DNA of 64,000 nucleotides from Tepidanaerobacter acetatoxydans Re1 (GCF_000328765.2 NC_019954.2:314501-378500), one strand, 5' to 3'; positions 1-9,383 are shown, numbered from the stretch's first letter. Notes: a model not told the origin generated them from the sequence alone. Numbers and translations: made by a program.

Positions 1-669
1 GCTGCAGGCCGGCAACTAGGTGCAATTTCTGCTCAGTTAGGATATCCGCGTTTTCCTATGGGAGGAGCATATGCACCGTTAGATATTATAGGTGATTTTT
101 TAAGAGGTATTAGTAATGTGGTTTTAGATATCCGAAGATATCCCGATAAGGTTAAAAAAGCTGCCGAAGCACTTGTCGACCCTATAGTAAATTATGGGTT
201 ATCTTACAAAAAAATGGGTTTTGATTTAGTAATGATTCCTTTACACTTGAATGAATACTTATCGCCTAAGCTTTATAAGGAATTTTACTGGCCGACTCTA
301 AAAGAAGTCATTCTTAGGCTTGGTAAGGAAGGTATTAGGTCTTGGGTGTTTTTTGAAGGCCATCATGAGCAACACTTAGAAACTATACTGGAATTGCCCA
401 AAGGTTGGGGAGCAGCGTATTTTGAAAAGACTGATGTCGTGAAGGCAAAAGAAGTATTGCAAGGGCATACATGTGTAGTAGGTGGCATACCTATAAGTTT
501 GATAGTGACAGGTACACCGGCTAAAATCGATGAATATATCAAAAGTTTATTGGAACAGGTAAAACCCGGTGGAGGTTTTATGCTTTCAACAAGCATAGGA
601 AGTGCACCGGCGGATACACCACTTGAAAATATAACTGCTCTAATTGAAGCTGTGGAAAAATACGGTTGA
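1..669 (+). CDS. UroD-superfamily corrinoid methyltransferase, class A (5' end outside window)
   Basis: The frame is open from base 1, so the start lies upstream of the window; about 222 C-terminal residues are visible. They align closely with the end of the complete paralogue at 12221-13450: both have the APLDIIGDFLRG segment, the LNEYLSPKLY segment, FFEGHHEQHLETILELP, and end in AVEKYG. Family knowledge: UroD-fold proteins in such loci are methyltransferase I components that move a methyl group from a substrate to a Co(I) corrinoid protein (MtvB/VdmB-type O-demethylases, MtaA/MtbA relatives). The substrate is not readable from sequence. It precedes a GPH transporter by about 110 bases, separated by a GC-rich hairpin near 706-722. 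Confidence 0.85.
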   Translation, partial: AAGRQLGAISAQLGYPRFPMGGAYAPLDIIGDFLRGISNVVLDIRRYPDKVKKAAEALVDPIVNYGLSYKKMGFDLVMIPLHLNEYLSPKLYKEFYWPTLKEVILRLGKEGIRSWVFFEGHHEQHLETILELPKGWGAAYFEKTDVVKAKEVLQGHTCVVGGIPISLIVTGTPAKIDEYIKSLLEQVKPGGGFMLSTSIGSAPADTPLENITALIEAVEKYG

Positions 670-778
670 TGGGTTAAAAATAATTAGAAAAATTCAAGAG
701 ATAAAGGGGGTTAATTACCCCCTCCTACTCTATTGGTGACAACGGTACAAAAATGCACAAGAAGGGAAGGATTATGCC

Positions 779-2176
779 ATGAAAAAACCATTAAGCGATA
801 CTATAAAAAAATTTTACGGTATCGGTGATTTTGGTTTTAGCCTTATGACACAGGTTGAGCTTTATTTCTTTATGTTTTTTTTAACAAACGTAGCAAAGCT
901 TTCACTGCCCCTTGTTGCACTTATTGGTTCTATAACAAGTATTGTGGATGCTGTTTTATCCCCTTTCTACGGTGCTATAATTAGCGGCACTAAGCCGCTA
1001 AAATGGGGAAGAAATCGTTCTTGGATGTTAATAATGCCGCCAATTGTAATAATACTTTATATGTTTCAATTTACTAAAATTGGTCCGGATCCGATTGCGG
1101 CATTTATTATTTGTGCCGGATTTATTCTAAGCCATATTGCCTGGAATATTCCATGGGTTGCGAATGTAGCTTTAATACCGCTGCTGGCCACAAATCCGGA
1201 TGAGGCTGCTTTACTGGCATCACGGCGCGCTACTTATACCGCCTTAGCCGGTATAGTCTTTTCTTATATGGGATCCCCTCTTGCAGAATATTTAGGGCAA
1301 GTTACAAATAATGAAGTACTTGGATACACTTTACTAGCAGGATTGACGGCTTTAATAATGACGATTTGTTATTGGATTGTATTTAGAATAACCGAAGGAT
1401 ATGAGCAAACGGGTGCAGAAGTAACCCAAAACGCTTCGACAGCTCAAAAAGTTTCGCTGTCTGTAATGTGGAAGAGCCTCGTCCAAAATCCCCCTCTCAT
1501 TGTTTTATTGATATCAGATTTCTTCAGATATATGGTAAACTTTGTAATGACAGCAGCAGCAGCTTATTATTTTACCTATGTTGCCCAGGATATGGCATTG
1601 CTGCCCATCTATCTGCTGGTAGGAAGTATAGCCCAGATGGTAGGTTCACATATAGCCGCATCAGTTGCAAAAAAGTTGTCAACAAGAAATGCATCTATTT
1701 ACGGTCTCTTTGGTTTGGCCGCATCATTGATATTATGTAAATTTGTAGCTATGAATCTGACAATGTTTTTTGTGGTTGTGGTGATAGCCAGAGTGTTTTT
1801 GGGAATACTGACATCTGTTATGGTGGGCCTATACTCAGATGTTTCAATTTATGCACAATGGAAAACAGGTGAAGATGCATCGCCGTTTGTTATGGGTTTA
1901 ATGACCGTTTCACTGAAACTAGCTGTAATATCAAGAGGAACAGTAATCCCGTTTGTACTTGCTGCAGTGGGTTTTACCCCTGAAGCCGATCCGATGACTG
2001 CGTCATTGGCACTTAAAACAGCAGTAATAAATGTGTTTTTATTTATTCCGGGGATTTTTGCTCTAATAGCTGGCGTAATACTTGCATTAGGCTACAACTT
2101 GACAAGAGAAAGAGTAGTTGAAATGCAAAATGAAATAAATCAGAGAAAAGCAAGTCCTGAAGGTGCAAGCAGCTAG
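779..2176 (+). CDS. GPH-family (MFS) cation symporter
   Basis: 465 residues with about 12 hydrophobic segments. The N-terminus (FYGIGDFGFSLMTQVELYFF) and the loop LKWGRNRSWMLI match the glycoside-pentoside-hexuronide:cation symporter signature, where the loop is usually WGKxRPWLL. The second half carries a matching loop around AQWKTGEDASPFVMGL. It ends in a charged tail. It is the last gene before a strong terminator at 2210-2253 and follows a methyltransferase gene, so it probably imports that enzyme's methylated substrate. GPH proteins usually carry sugars or sugar acids, so a methylated sugar-like compound is possible; this is inference. Confidence 0.8.
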   Translation: MKKPLSDTIKKFYGIGDFGFSLMTQVELYFFMFFLTNVAKLSLPLVALIGSITSIVDAVLSPFYGAIISGTKPLKWGRNRSWMLIMPPIVIILYMFQFTKIGPDPIAAFIICAGFILSHIAWNIPWVANVALIPLLATNPDEAALLASRRATYTALAGIVFSYMGSPLAEYLGQVTNNEVLGYTLLAGLTALIMTICYWIVFRITEGYEQTGAEVTQNASTAQKVSLSVMWKSLVQNPPLIVLLISDFFRYMVNFVMTAAAAYYFTYVAQDMALLPIYLLVGSIAQMVGSHIAASVAKKLSTRNASIYGLFGLAASLILCKFVAMNLTMFFVVVVIARVFLGILTSVMVGLYSDVSIYAQWKTGEDASPFVMGLMTVSLKLAVISRGTVIPFVLAAVGFTPEADPMTASLALKTAVINVFLFIPGIFALIAGVILALGYNLTRERVVEMQNEINQRKASPEGASS

Positions 2177-2209
2177 TCGAACTGTTGTTACTGGCAATTA
2201 TAGTTCTAA

Positions 2210-2260
2210 AAGAACATTAAACCTTTCTCCAAATGAGAAGGTTTAATGTTCTTGCTTTTA
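2210..2260 (+). terminator. intrinsic terminator after the first GPH gene
   Basis: The arms 2210-2229 and 2235-2253 are complementary over 19 pairs with one bulged T and a 5-base loop, followed by a T-rich stretch. It ends the transcript that enters the window from the left. Confidence 0.85.
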
Positions 2261-2531
2261 CATTCTTTAGTATACCGATGCCTGATGAAAAATGGGATAT
2301 AAAGTCTATTATGGGCATAAAGCCGTGCCGAAATTTTAGCAAAAATATTTTACGGTATTAACAAAAGCAGCAAAAAGCATTGAGGAATGTTATATACTTC
2401 ATGCAAGGCCGTAAGGAAATATGTTTATTTATAGTTTGTAACTGCTTTCTAACAGCGGCAAAAATATAGATATATATTGACTTTTCTATATTAAAATTGT
2501 TATTGTAAATGAAATAATGTTCAAAAAAGTA

Positions 2532-2583
2532 TTGACAATAGGCAATAACTTGTATATACTAAAAGCATAACTTGTATATACAA
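2532..2583 (+). promoter_or_regulatory. promoter with paired TTGTATATAC operators, corrinoid protein 1 operon
   Basis: A -35 TTGACA (2532-2537), 17-base spacer and -10 TATACT (2555-2560) are seen. The 13-base string AACTTGTATATAC occurs twice, at 2547-2559 and 2569-2581, 22 bases apart (about two helix turns). The second copy lies in the perfect 12-base palindrome TTGTATATACAA (2572-2583). The copies sit over the -10 and the expected start site, as repressor sites would. The remaining bases 2261-2531 hold no gene that I can see. Confidence 0.75.
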
Positions 2584-2610
2584 ATACATACTATATTAGG
2601 AGGTTTTAAC

Positions 2611-3249
2611 ATGACTGATTGGAAAAACCTTACTGAAGCCGTAGGGGAGCTGGATGAGGAGCAGGTATTACAGATTTTAGAAGAATTTATTGCATCAGAC
2701 CCAACAGAAGAAGAGGCTCAAAAGGCTATTGCAGCATGCCAAAGTGGCATGAACATTGTAGGAGACAGATTTGAAGCCGGTGAATACTTTGTTGGCGATC
2801 TTATCTTTGCCGGAGAGCTATTGAGTCAAGCTATTGAGAAGCTTAAACCTATAATTGGAAGTGCAGGTGAGCAAAAAATTGGAACTATAGTGCTCGGAAC
2901 AGTCCATGGTGACTTGCATGATATTGGTAAAAACATATTTCGCAGCATGGCAGAAGCCGCAGGCTTTGAAGTGTATGATTTGGGAATTGACCAGCCGGTG
3001 GAAGCTTTTGTTGAAAAGGTAAAAGAAGTAAAGCCTGATATAGTAGGTATGAGCGGAGTTTTGACATTAGCTCTTGAGGCAATGAAGGAAACGGTAGACG
3101 GTCTCAAAGAAGCTGGTCTAAGAGATACGGTTAAAATAATAATCGGCGGCAATCCTGTAACCAAAGAAGTTTGCGAACATGTGGGTGCCGATGCTTGGAC
3201 AACTAATGCTGCTGAGGGAGTAAAGATATGCCAAAGGTGGGTGAGCTAA
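2611..3249 (+). CDS. methyltransferase cognate corrinoid protein 1
   Basis: 212 residues from the ATG at 2611, chosen because AGGAGG lies just upstream; the frame is open further upstream but has no ribosome binding site there. An N-terminal helical cap domain (about residues 1-90, with MNIVGDRFEAGEYFVGDLIFAGELL) is followed by a Rossmann-like B12-binding domain with the base-off motif DLHDIGKN; its His is the lower cobalt ligand. Later signatures are GMSGVLTLALEAMK and GGNPVT. It accepts the methyl group from a methyltransferase I and donates it to methyltransferase II. Its stop abuts the next gene, a UroD-type methyltransferase, so the two probably work as a pair. Confidence 0.93.
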   Translation: MTDWKNLTEAVGELDEEQVLQILEEFIASDPTEEEAQKAIAACQSGMNIVGDRFEAGEYFVGDLIFAGELLSQAIEKLKPIIGSAGEQKIGTIVLGTVHGDLHDIGKNIFRSMAEAAGFEVYDLGIDQPVEAFVEKVKEVKPDIVGMSGVLTLALEAMKETVDGLKEAGLRDTVKIIIGGNPVTKEVCEHVGADAWTTNAAEGVKICQRWVS

Positions 3250-4614
3250 TTGAGTGATGTAAAAAAATTACAACAGGAAAGGATAAATATCTACCAAGAT
3301 ATATTCGACAATAAAATTCCTAAAAGAGTTCCGGTTAATGTATCTCTACCTCTTGAAGTAATAGCACAGTATGGCAAGATAGACTTAGTTGAAGCTCAGT
3401 GGAATCTTGAAAAACTTGAAGAATCCGCTGATAAGATATGCCAAACCGTATATTCTGATACATGTGTTTTTATGGGGACTTTTAGGCTCCCTTCTTTTTA
3501 TCAGATACTAAAATCTCAATCTTTTGTTATGGCTTTAAACGGATTTATCCAACATCCTGAAGTAACAGGTATGCTTCCGGAAGATTATGATTATCTTATT
3601 GAGAAACCTTATGATTGTATAATGGAAAGAGTTCTTCCGAGACAATATAAAGCACTTGATTATAACAATGATCCGATAAATAGTGCGATTAGTCTGACAA
3701 AAAGCATGCTAGCATATAACAATGATTTTATGCAGATAGGAATGCTCATTGGAAAACTTACCGAAAAATATGGATACTATCCAGGATCATTATCCGGTGG
3801 CGGCTTTACGGAAGCACCCTTTGACTTTTTGGCCGATCAATTGAGAGGTTTTAGAGGTATTAGCATGGATATAAGAAGGATGCCCGAAAAAGTAGCAGAA
3901 GCATGTGAAGCTCTGTATCCCATAGCATTTAAAAAAGGCCTTCCATCAAACCCGTCAAAATATGCTCCTGTATTTATACCATTGCATATGCCTACATTCA
4001 TGAGAGAAAAAGATTTTGAAAAACTTTTCTGGCCAACATTTAAACGTATGGTTGACGAATATGCATCTATAGGAGTCCATTGCAATTTATTCTGTGAGGA
4101 TGACTGGATGCGGTATCTGGATTACCTATATGAGCTGCCTACAGATACTGTTTTAATGTTCGAATACGGCGATCCCAAACTTATTAAAGATAAACTTGGC
4201 AAAAAGCATATAATAACCGGGCTATATCCTATCATGAATCTTAAAACAAAGACTGCCAAAGAATGTGTGGATGAATTAAGAAAATATATTGATATACTTG
4301 CACCCGGTGGTAAATACGTATTTGGTTTTGACAAAAACCCTCTATTATTGGATGATATTAATTTAGAATCATTGTGCGCAGTGGCCGAGACCGTGAGAGA
4401 TTATGGTGTTTATAGCAATCCGGGCGAAGTTGCAGGTATGGAATTTAATAAAGAGGATTATAAAGTGGAGTCTTCAAGAAAGATTGAAAGCAAATACTAT
4501 AAAACCTGGGAACAGTATAAGGCGTTGAATCCTGAAGTATCTGATTTTGCAAAGACAAAGCTGCAAGGCTTTGAAGAGGCACTATTTCAATACTTGATGT
4601 ATCTTTTACTGTAA
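3250..4614 (+). CDS. UroD-superfamily corrinoid methyltransferase, class B (1)
   Basis: 454 residues from a TTG directly after the corrinoid protein stop, with a GGTGGGTGAG binding site inside that upstream gene. Class B proteins are about 45 residues longer than class A. They share FIQHPEV, DFLADxxRGF, MDIRRxPEKVAEA, FWPTFKR, FCEDDWMRYLD and LAPGGKY, and carry a C-terminal extension with YYKTWEQYK. The FCEDDW segment sits where Zn-dependent UroD-fold methyltransferases place metal ligands, but the exact ligands cannot be settled here. The likely role is substrate:corrinoid methyl transfer with the protein at 2611; the substrate is unknown. Confidence 0.85.
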   Translation: MSDVKKLQQERINIYQDIFDNKIPKRVPVNVSLPLEVIAQYGKIDLVEAQWNLEKLEESADKICQTVYSDTCVFMGTFRLPSFYQILKSQSFVMALNGFIQHPEVTGMLPEDYDYLIEKPYDCIMERVLPRQYKALDYNNDPINSAISLTKSMLAYNNDFMQIGMLIGKLTEKYGYYPGSLSGGGFTEAPFDFLADQLRGFRGISMDIRRMPEKVAEACEALYPIAFKKGLPSNPSKYAPVFIPLHMPTFMREKDFEKLFWPTFKRMVDEYASIGVHCNLFCEDDWMRYLDYLYELPTDTVLMFEYGDPKLIKDKLGKKHIITGLYPIMNLKTKTAKECVDELRKYIDILAPGGKYVFGFDKNPLLLDDINLESLCAVAETVRDYGVYSNPGEVAGMEFNKEDYKVESSRKIESKYYKTWEQYKALNPEVSDFAKTKLQGFEEALFQYLMYLLL

Positions 4615-4687
4615 AATAATTGGCTAAGATTATTTTACAGTTTGGAGTTCCATAGTATGGAGCAAATTTCATAATTAATCTGTTGGA

Positions 4688-4780
4688 AGAAGTGGAACAA
4701 CTAATGCACTCAGCTGGATCCGAAATAATATGCCTACGGCTATTATGCGGGTTATTAGTATTCCACTTCTCTTATTTTTT
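4688..4780 (+). terminator. long branched hairpin, probable terminator
   Basis: The outer arms AGAAGTGGAA (4688-4697) and TTCCACTTCT (4761-4770) pair perfectly, then ACTAAT (4700-4705) with ATTAGT (4754-4759). An inner hairpin forms around ATAATATGCC/GGCTATTAT. CTTATTTTTT follows. This is more elaborate than the simple terminators elsewhere in the window, so a regulatory RNA is an alternative. Confidence 0.6.
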
Positions 4781-4873
4781 CAGCTGCAATCATTTAACTA
4801 CCATATGTTTATATTTTTCAGACCCGGTTTAGTGGTGTTTTATCATAATATTTAAATTTGGGGAGGGTATTAA

Positions 4874-6241
4874 ATGATAGCGGTAGAACCTAAGAAAGTA
4901 ACCTCCAAGCTTATAAATAGCTATGGGCTGGTAGACTTTACTTTCAATCTGATGATGATGGTAGCAGTATCGTATTATGCTTACTTTCTCACGGACATTG
5001 CTATGATAAGTGCTGCAACAATGGGGACCATATTGTTAATTGCTCGAATTTGCGATATGATTTCCGTTCCGATTACAGGAGGAATTATTCAATCTGCACA
5101 ACTTAAGTGGGGTCAGTTTCGGTCATGGATTTTAGTTGCACCTCCGTTTACTTGCATATTTTTCATCTTAATGTTCACAAATCCCAGTTTCGATCCTGCA
5201 ATCAAGGCAATCTTCCTTGGCACATGCTACGTGATAGCACATGTTTGCGTAAACCTAGCTTACAATGCTCATATGGGTATGATGGGAATCCTGGCCAGAA
5301 CCCCGGAAGATCAGATGAAACTTTCCCAGAGAAAAATACAATTTCAAACTGCTTCAAATATAGCATTCGCCCTTACATGTATGCCACTTGTAAGATTTTT
5401 TGGAATGGGTGATGAAGGAAGAGGTTTTCTCATAACCGTAACAATATTTGCCGTAATCCAAGTATTAGGCTACTGGAATCTTTTCCGTATTAGCGAAGGA
5501 TACGATGTATATACTCCTAATGAAAATACTGGAAAGGGCAGAACAAGTCTATCGGTCAAAGAAATGTTTGAGCAAATATATATGAACAGTCAGTTATTGA
5601 CACTGCTTTTTGTAAATAGTATGACCTCAATGAGCATGTTTGCAATATCGGCCTTACTATCATATTACTACAAATATGTTATAGGAAACCTAGACATGAT
5701 TTCAGTTCACCTTTTCTTTATGTCTTTATCAAGCTTTGCAGGCAGCTTAATAGCTCCGGTTATCGTAAAAAAGCTTGGTAAAAAGCCAACATTTATATTT
5801 TCGACATCGATTAATGGGATAGCTTATATAATATTACGTCTGACCGGTGGCAGGGATCCTGCGATATTTATTGCACTTGTGAGCTTAGGTGCTCTTTTAG
5901 GTGCAAGTGGAATGTCTATTGGCCCTGCGCTTTATTCTGATACGGTTGAATATGGAAGATGGAAAACAGGAAAAGACGGAAGGGCATTTATAATGTCAAT
6001 GTTTTCAATGCCTATAAAAATAGGCGTTGCACTAAGCGGAGCAGTTGTAGGTTACGGCCTTGCCTTAATCGGTTACGATCCTACAGCGGAAGTGACTGCT
6101 GAGCTTGTGAATGGTATAGTTAATTTAACTACATTAATACCAATAATATGTGCAATAGTATCTGCATTGCTGTTTGCTTTATTTTATAAGCTTACTGATG
6201 AAAAAGTGGTAGAATCAATAAAATTAAACGAAGAAAATTAA
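4874..6241 (+). CDS. GPH-family (MFS) cation symporter, second copy
   Basis: 455 residues, ATG 4874 behind GGGGAGGG. It has about 12 hydrophobic segments and the loop LKWGQFRSWILVAPP, closer to the GPH consensus (WGKFRPWLL) than the first copy. The second-half loop EYGRWKTGKDGRAFIMSMF is also GPH-like. It is a distant paralogue of the protein at 779. It stands between two class B methyltransferases, which suggests it serves their substrate. No terminator of good quality separates it from 6355; there is only an 8-base inverted repeat at 6255-6262/6289-6296 followed by GTTTTTCT. Confidence 0.82.
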   Translation: MIAVEPKKVTSKLINSYGLVDFTFNLMMMVAVSYYAYFLTDIAMISAATMGTILLIARICDMISVPITGGIIQSAQLKWGQFRSWILVAPPFTCIFFILMFTNPSFDPAIKAIFLGTCYVIAHVCVNLAYNAHMGMMGILARTPEDQMKLSQRKIQFQTASNIAFALTCMPLVRFFGMGDEGRGFLITVTIFAVIQVLGYWNLFRISEGYDVYTPNENTGKGRTSLSVKEMFEQIYMNSQLLTLLFVNSMTSMSMFAISALLSYYYKYVIGNLDMISVHLFFMSLSSFAGSLIAPVIVKKLGKKPTFIFSTSINGIAYIILRLTGGRDPAIFIALVSLGALLGASGMSIGPALYSDTVEYGRWKTGKDGRAFIMSMFSMPIKIGVALSGAVVGYGLALIGYDPTAEVTAELVNGIVNLTTLIPIICAIVSALLFALFYKLTDEKVVESIKLNEEN

Positions 6242-6354
6242 GAATTTATAATTATTACACAATAAATAGACCATTACAAATTTAACGGTTGTGTAAGTTT
6301 TTCTGATAAAACCATTTTAGAAATCTGACAAATATTAATATGGGAGGTTTTTTC

Positions 6355-7728
6355 ATGAATGCACAACAATTAAAAGAGTATCGCACCCAGTTATACAAAG
6401 ATGTATACTCTGGTATTATTCCGGATAGATTTCCGGTACACGATGGTTTGAGTGCTGAATATTTAATAGAATATGCAGGTAAAGACTTTCTAACAACACA
6501 ATATCAATACACAACTGAGATACTGGAAGAAATCGGCGAAAAGGCAATGGAACTAGTACGTGGTGACAGCTTCTCATTGGCTTGGGTTAGAAATCCGATT
6601 TCACTTATGTTTCAAAAGTCAAAGGCATTTGTGATGAGTAAGACTGGATTTTTTCAACACCCTGAGGTTTCCGGTTTTGAACCGGAAGAATATGATGAGT
6701 TTATCCGTAATCCTTTTGATTTTATGGTGGAAAAAATTGCGCCCAGGTTAAACCCTGCATTAGACACAGATCCAATTTCACGTAGTGTTATCTTTGCAAG
6801 TGCCGTTCTCGCTCAAATGGAACATCAGCGAGTATTTGACGTGGCTAATAACATGTTAGCCGAGAAATATGGTTTTTTTATAGCGCCTCCGGGAACAGTA
6901 GGACTTCAACTAATTCCATTTGATTTTTTGGCTGACTTTAGCCGAGGCTTTACTAAGATAGTTTTAGATATCAAGCGCTATCCGGAAAAAGTGCTTGAAG
7001 CACTGGAAGCATTGGTTCCATATGCTATTTGGCTTGGCAGAACTCCTAAGACTTCAATATTGGGTGCCAATATGATCATGACCCATATGGCAACATTTTT
7101 AAACCGAAAGGATTTTGAAAAATTTTACTGGCCGACATTTTATAAGCTCTGTCATATTTGTGCGGAAAGAGGGCAGTCCATGTCCATTTTTTGTGAGGAT
7201 GACTGGACTCGCTATATTGAGTATCTGCAGGAACTGCCGCAGGGGACACGTCTTCTCATGGAATACGGTGACCCGCAAAAGTTTAAAGACAAACTTGGGA
7301 AAAAGATGGTGCTCAGTGGTTTTTACCCTGTATCTTTGTTAAAAACGGGAACTAAACAGCAGTGTATTGACAAAGCAAAAGAGCTAATCGATATATTAGC
7401 TCCAGGCGGGAATTATATATTTGGGTTTGATAAACAAGCATTAAGATTATCCGATATAAATCCGGAAAATTATGTGGCTGTTATGGAATACGTGCTAGAT
7501 AACTCTAAATATACCAATGCAGGTCAACCTGTTACAACTGCTAAGAGAGAAGATTCGATTGTAAAATTCTCACATACTTATCCTGAATTTAAATCAAAAT
7601 ATATCGTTTCCTTTGATGAATTTATCGAAGATTACCCACCGGCAGATGACAGAGCTGAACCGCTAATGCGTGCAGCGTATGATAAATATACCAGCATGGT
7701 GGTGCCTTCTTTAGGTGGGGTTTTTTAA
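6355..7728 (+). CDS. UroD-superfamily corrinoid methyltransferase, class B (2)
   Basis: 457 residues from the ATG at 6355; the in-frame ATG at 6340 is passed over because GGGAGG lies between the two at proper distance from 6355. It shares with the 3250 protein the order FFQHPEV, FDFLADFSRGF, DIKRYPEKV, FYWPTF, FCEDDWTRYIE, MEYGDPQKFKDKLGKK and LAPGGNYIFGFDK. The last 60 residues are divergent and lack the YYKTW tail. It has no corrinoid protein of its own adjacent to it, so it would have to share one encoded elsewhere in the locus. Confidence 0.84.
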   Translation: MNAQQLKEYRTQLYKDVYSGIIPDRFPVHDGLSAEYLIEYAGKDFLTTQYQYTTEILEEIGEKAMELVRGDSFSLAWVRNPISLMFQKSKAFVMSKTGFFQHPEVSGFEPEEYDEFIRNPFDFMVEKIAPRLNPALDTDPISRSVIFASAVLAQMEHQRVFDVANNMLAEKYGFFIAPPGTVGLQLIPFDFLADFSRGFTKIVLDIKRYPEKVLEALEALVPYAIWLGRTPKTSILGANMIMTHMATFLNRKDFEKFYWPTFYKLCHICAERGQSMSIFCEDDWTRYIEYLQELPQGTRLLMEYGDPQKFKDKLGKKMVLSGFYPVSLLKTGTKQQCIDKAKELIDILAPGGNYIFGFDKQALRLSDINPENYVAVMEYVLDNSKYTNAGQPVTTAKREDSIVKFSHTYPEFKSKYIVSFDEFIEDYPPADDRAEPLMRAAYDKYTSMVVPSLGGVF

Positions 7729-7830
7729 CTGATTTTATAAAAACTTTAATAAACATGATTACCAGAGTACTTTGCAAGTACGCACTTTACAGATGTAATA
7801 CATAATAATAAATATATTGCAATTTAATCA

Positions 7831-7891
7831 ACTTGCTTCATATTTTGGTAATTATTTAGCTTTACCGAATACTTTAAGAAGCAAGTTTTTA
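7831..7891 (+). terminator. hairpin directly before the class B (3) ribosome binding site
   Basis: ACTTGCTTC (7831-7839) pairs with GAAGCAAGT (7878-7886), with an inner TTGGTAA/TTACCGAA pairing, then TTTTTAT. It ends only about 10 bases before the GAGGAGG ribosome binding site of the next gene. It can therefore end upstream transcripts or act as an attenuator of that gene. Confidence 0.6.
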
Positions 7892-7911
7892 TAAGAGAGG
7901 AGGAAATATGC

Positions 7912-9270
7912 ATGGCAAATATTAAAGATGTGCAGCGTAAAAGGGCACAATTATTTCATGACCTTTCTGACGGGAAAATTCCCGAAAGGGTACCTGTAGG
8001 TGGTAATATAGGAATTGAATTTTGCATCCAGTATTCAGGCCTGCCGTTGGCAAAAACTCAATGGACACTGGAAAATATTGAAGAAGCAATGGATAAGGCT
8101 TGCCAAATAACGGGTTCTGATCTATATCCTTTAGGACCGGCAAGACCTCCAGCACCGTATCAGATACTTGGCTCAAGAACTAATGTTATGGGTTCTAAAG
8201 GATTCATCCAACATCCTGAAGTATCGGTTATGGAGGCTGATGAGTATGATGAATTTATAAAAAACCCTCATGAATTCATAATGGAAAAAGCTTTGCCGAG
8301 AATGAATAAAGAATTAGATACTGATCCGGTAACTCGTTCTATTGTGTATGCAAAGGCAGTTAAGGCGTTTTTTGATTATACGGATGTCTATGCACAAATA
8401 GATGCTAAGTTAATCGAAAAGTACGGGTTTTATAAAATTCCACTAGAATCGGCAGGAATGGCTCTTTCCCCCTTAGATTTTATTGCTGATTATCTAAGAG
8501 GTTTTAAGGGAATAATAATGGACATGAGAAGGTATCCTGAAAAAGTTGCAGAAGCTTGTGAAGCACTGATGCCTTTAATCTTAAAGATGGGAACACCGCC
8601 AATGCCTTCGAAATATGGCCAGACTTTTATGCCACTTCATATGGCTCCTTTTTTAAGAACAAGTGATTTTGAAAAAATATATTGGCCTACATTTTCACGG
8701 ACAATCCAAGCATTTGCGGATCGAGGTCAAACAGTTTTTATGTTCTGTGATCACGATTGGATGAGATATCTTGATCATCTCTATGAGCTTCCTGAAAATA
8801 CATGGATGGCATTTGAATTTGGTGATCCAAAAGTAGTAAAAGAAAAACTCGGTAAAAGGCATGTTGTCGCGGGTTTATATCCAATGACATATCTCAAAAC
8901 GGGAACAAAACAGCAATGTATAGACAAGGCAAAAGAATTATTAGATATTATGGCGCCGGGAGGTAGATATTACTTTGACTTTGACAAGAGTTTGATTTCA
9001 ATTGATAGCGCGAATATAGAAAACTATACTGCAGTAACCCGCTACATGGCTGAGAACTCCTACTACAATAATGCGGGAGCTGCTGCTGCCAGTGACGGAA
9101 ATGCAGGTAGAAAGTTTATAGATGTTGGAGAAATAAGGCCATTCAGGTCGAAGTATTATAAAACGTGGGATGAATATAAAGCAAAACACCCGGAGATTAA
9201 TCCTGAACTAGAATCTATAATCGCTGAGAAACTTCAAGTATACGAAGAAATGCTGTTTATGTTTTTTTAA
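7912..9270 (+). CDS. UroD-superfamily corrinoid methyltransferase, class B (3)
   Basis: 452 residues; ATG 7912 follows GAGGAGG. It is closest to the 3250 protein and keeps the YYKTWDEYKAKHPE tail. At the segment that reads FCEDDW in the other two class B proteins it reads FCDHDW, placing a His next to the conserved acidic residues, which could change the metal or substrate site. It ends at a bidirectional terminator and faces the reactivase gene on the other strand. Role inferred: methyltransferase I of a demethylation system. Confidence 0.84.
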   Translation: MANIKDVQRKRAQLFHDLSDGKIPERVPVGGNIGIEFCIQYSGLPLAKTQWTLENIEEAMDKACQITGSDLYPLGPARPPAPYQILGSRTNVMGSKGFIQHPEVSVMEADEYDEFIKNPHEFIMEKALPRMNKELDTDPVTRSIVYAKAVKAFFDYTDVYAQIDAKLIEKYGFYKIPLESAGMALSPLDFIADYLRGFKGIIMDMRRYPEKVAEACEALMPLILKMGTPPMPSKYGQTFMPLHMAPFLRTSDFEKIYWPTFSRTIQAFADRGQTVFMFCDHDWMRYLDHLYELPENTWMAFEFGDPKVVKEKLGKRHVVAGLYPMTYLKTGTKQQCIDKAKELLDIMAPGGRYYFDFDKSLISIDSANIENYTAVTRYMAENSYYNNAGAAAASDGNAGRKFIDVGEIRPFRSKYYKTWDEYKAKHPEINPELESIIAEKLQVYEEMLFMFF

Positions 9271-9273
9271 CTG

Positions 9274-9350
9274 AAAACCAAAGCTCCCAAACCTCCCAAA
9301 CCTTTGATAAGTCTTACCAATCAAATTACAGGGTTGGGGGCTTTGGTTTT
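9274..9350. terminator. bidirectional terminator between convergent genes
   Basis: The arms 9274-9290 and 9334-9350 are complementary, with A runs on the left and T runs on the right. It can serve both the + strand methyltransferase and the - strand reactivase. Confidence 0.85.
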
Positions 9351-9383
9351 AAAATCAAAATGACTATATTGATTTAACAAGTG

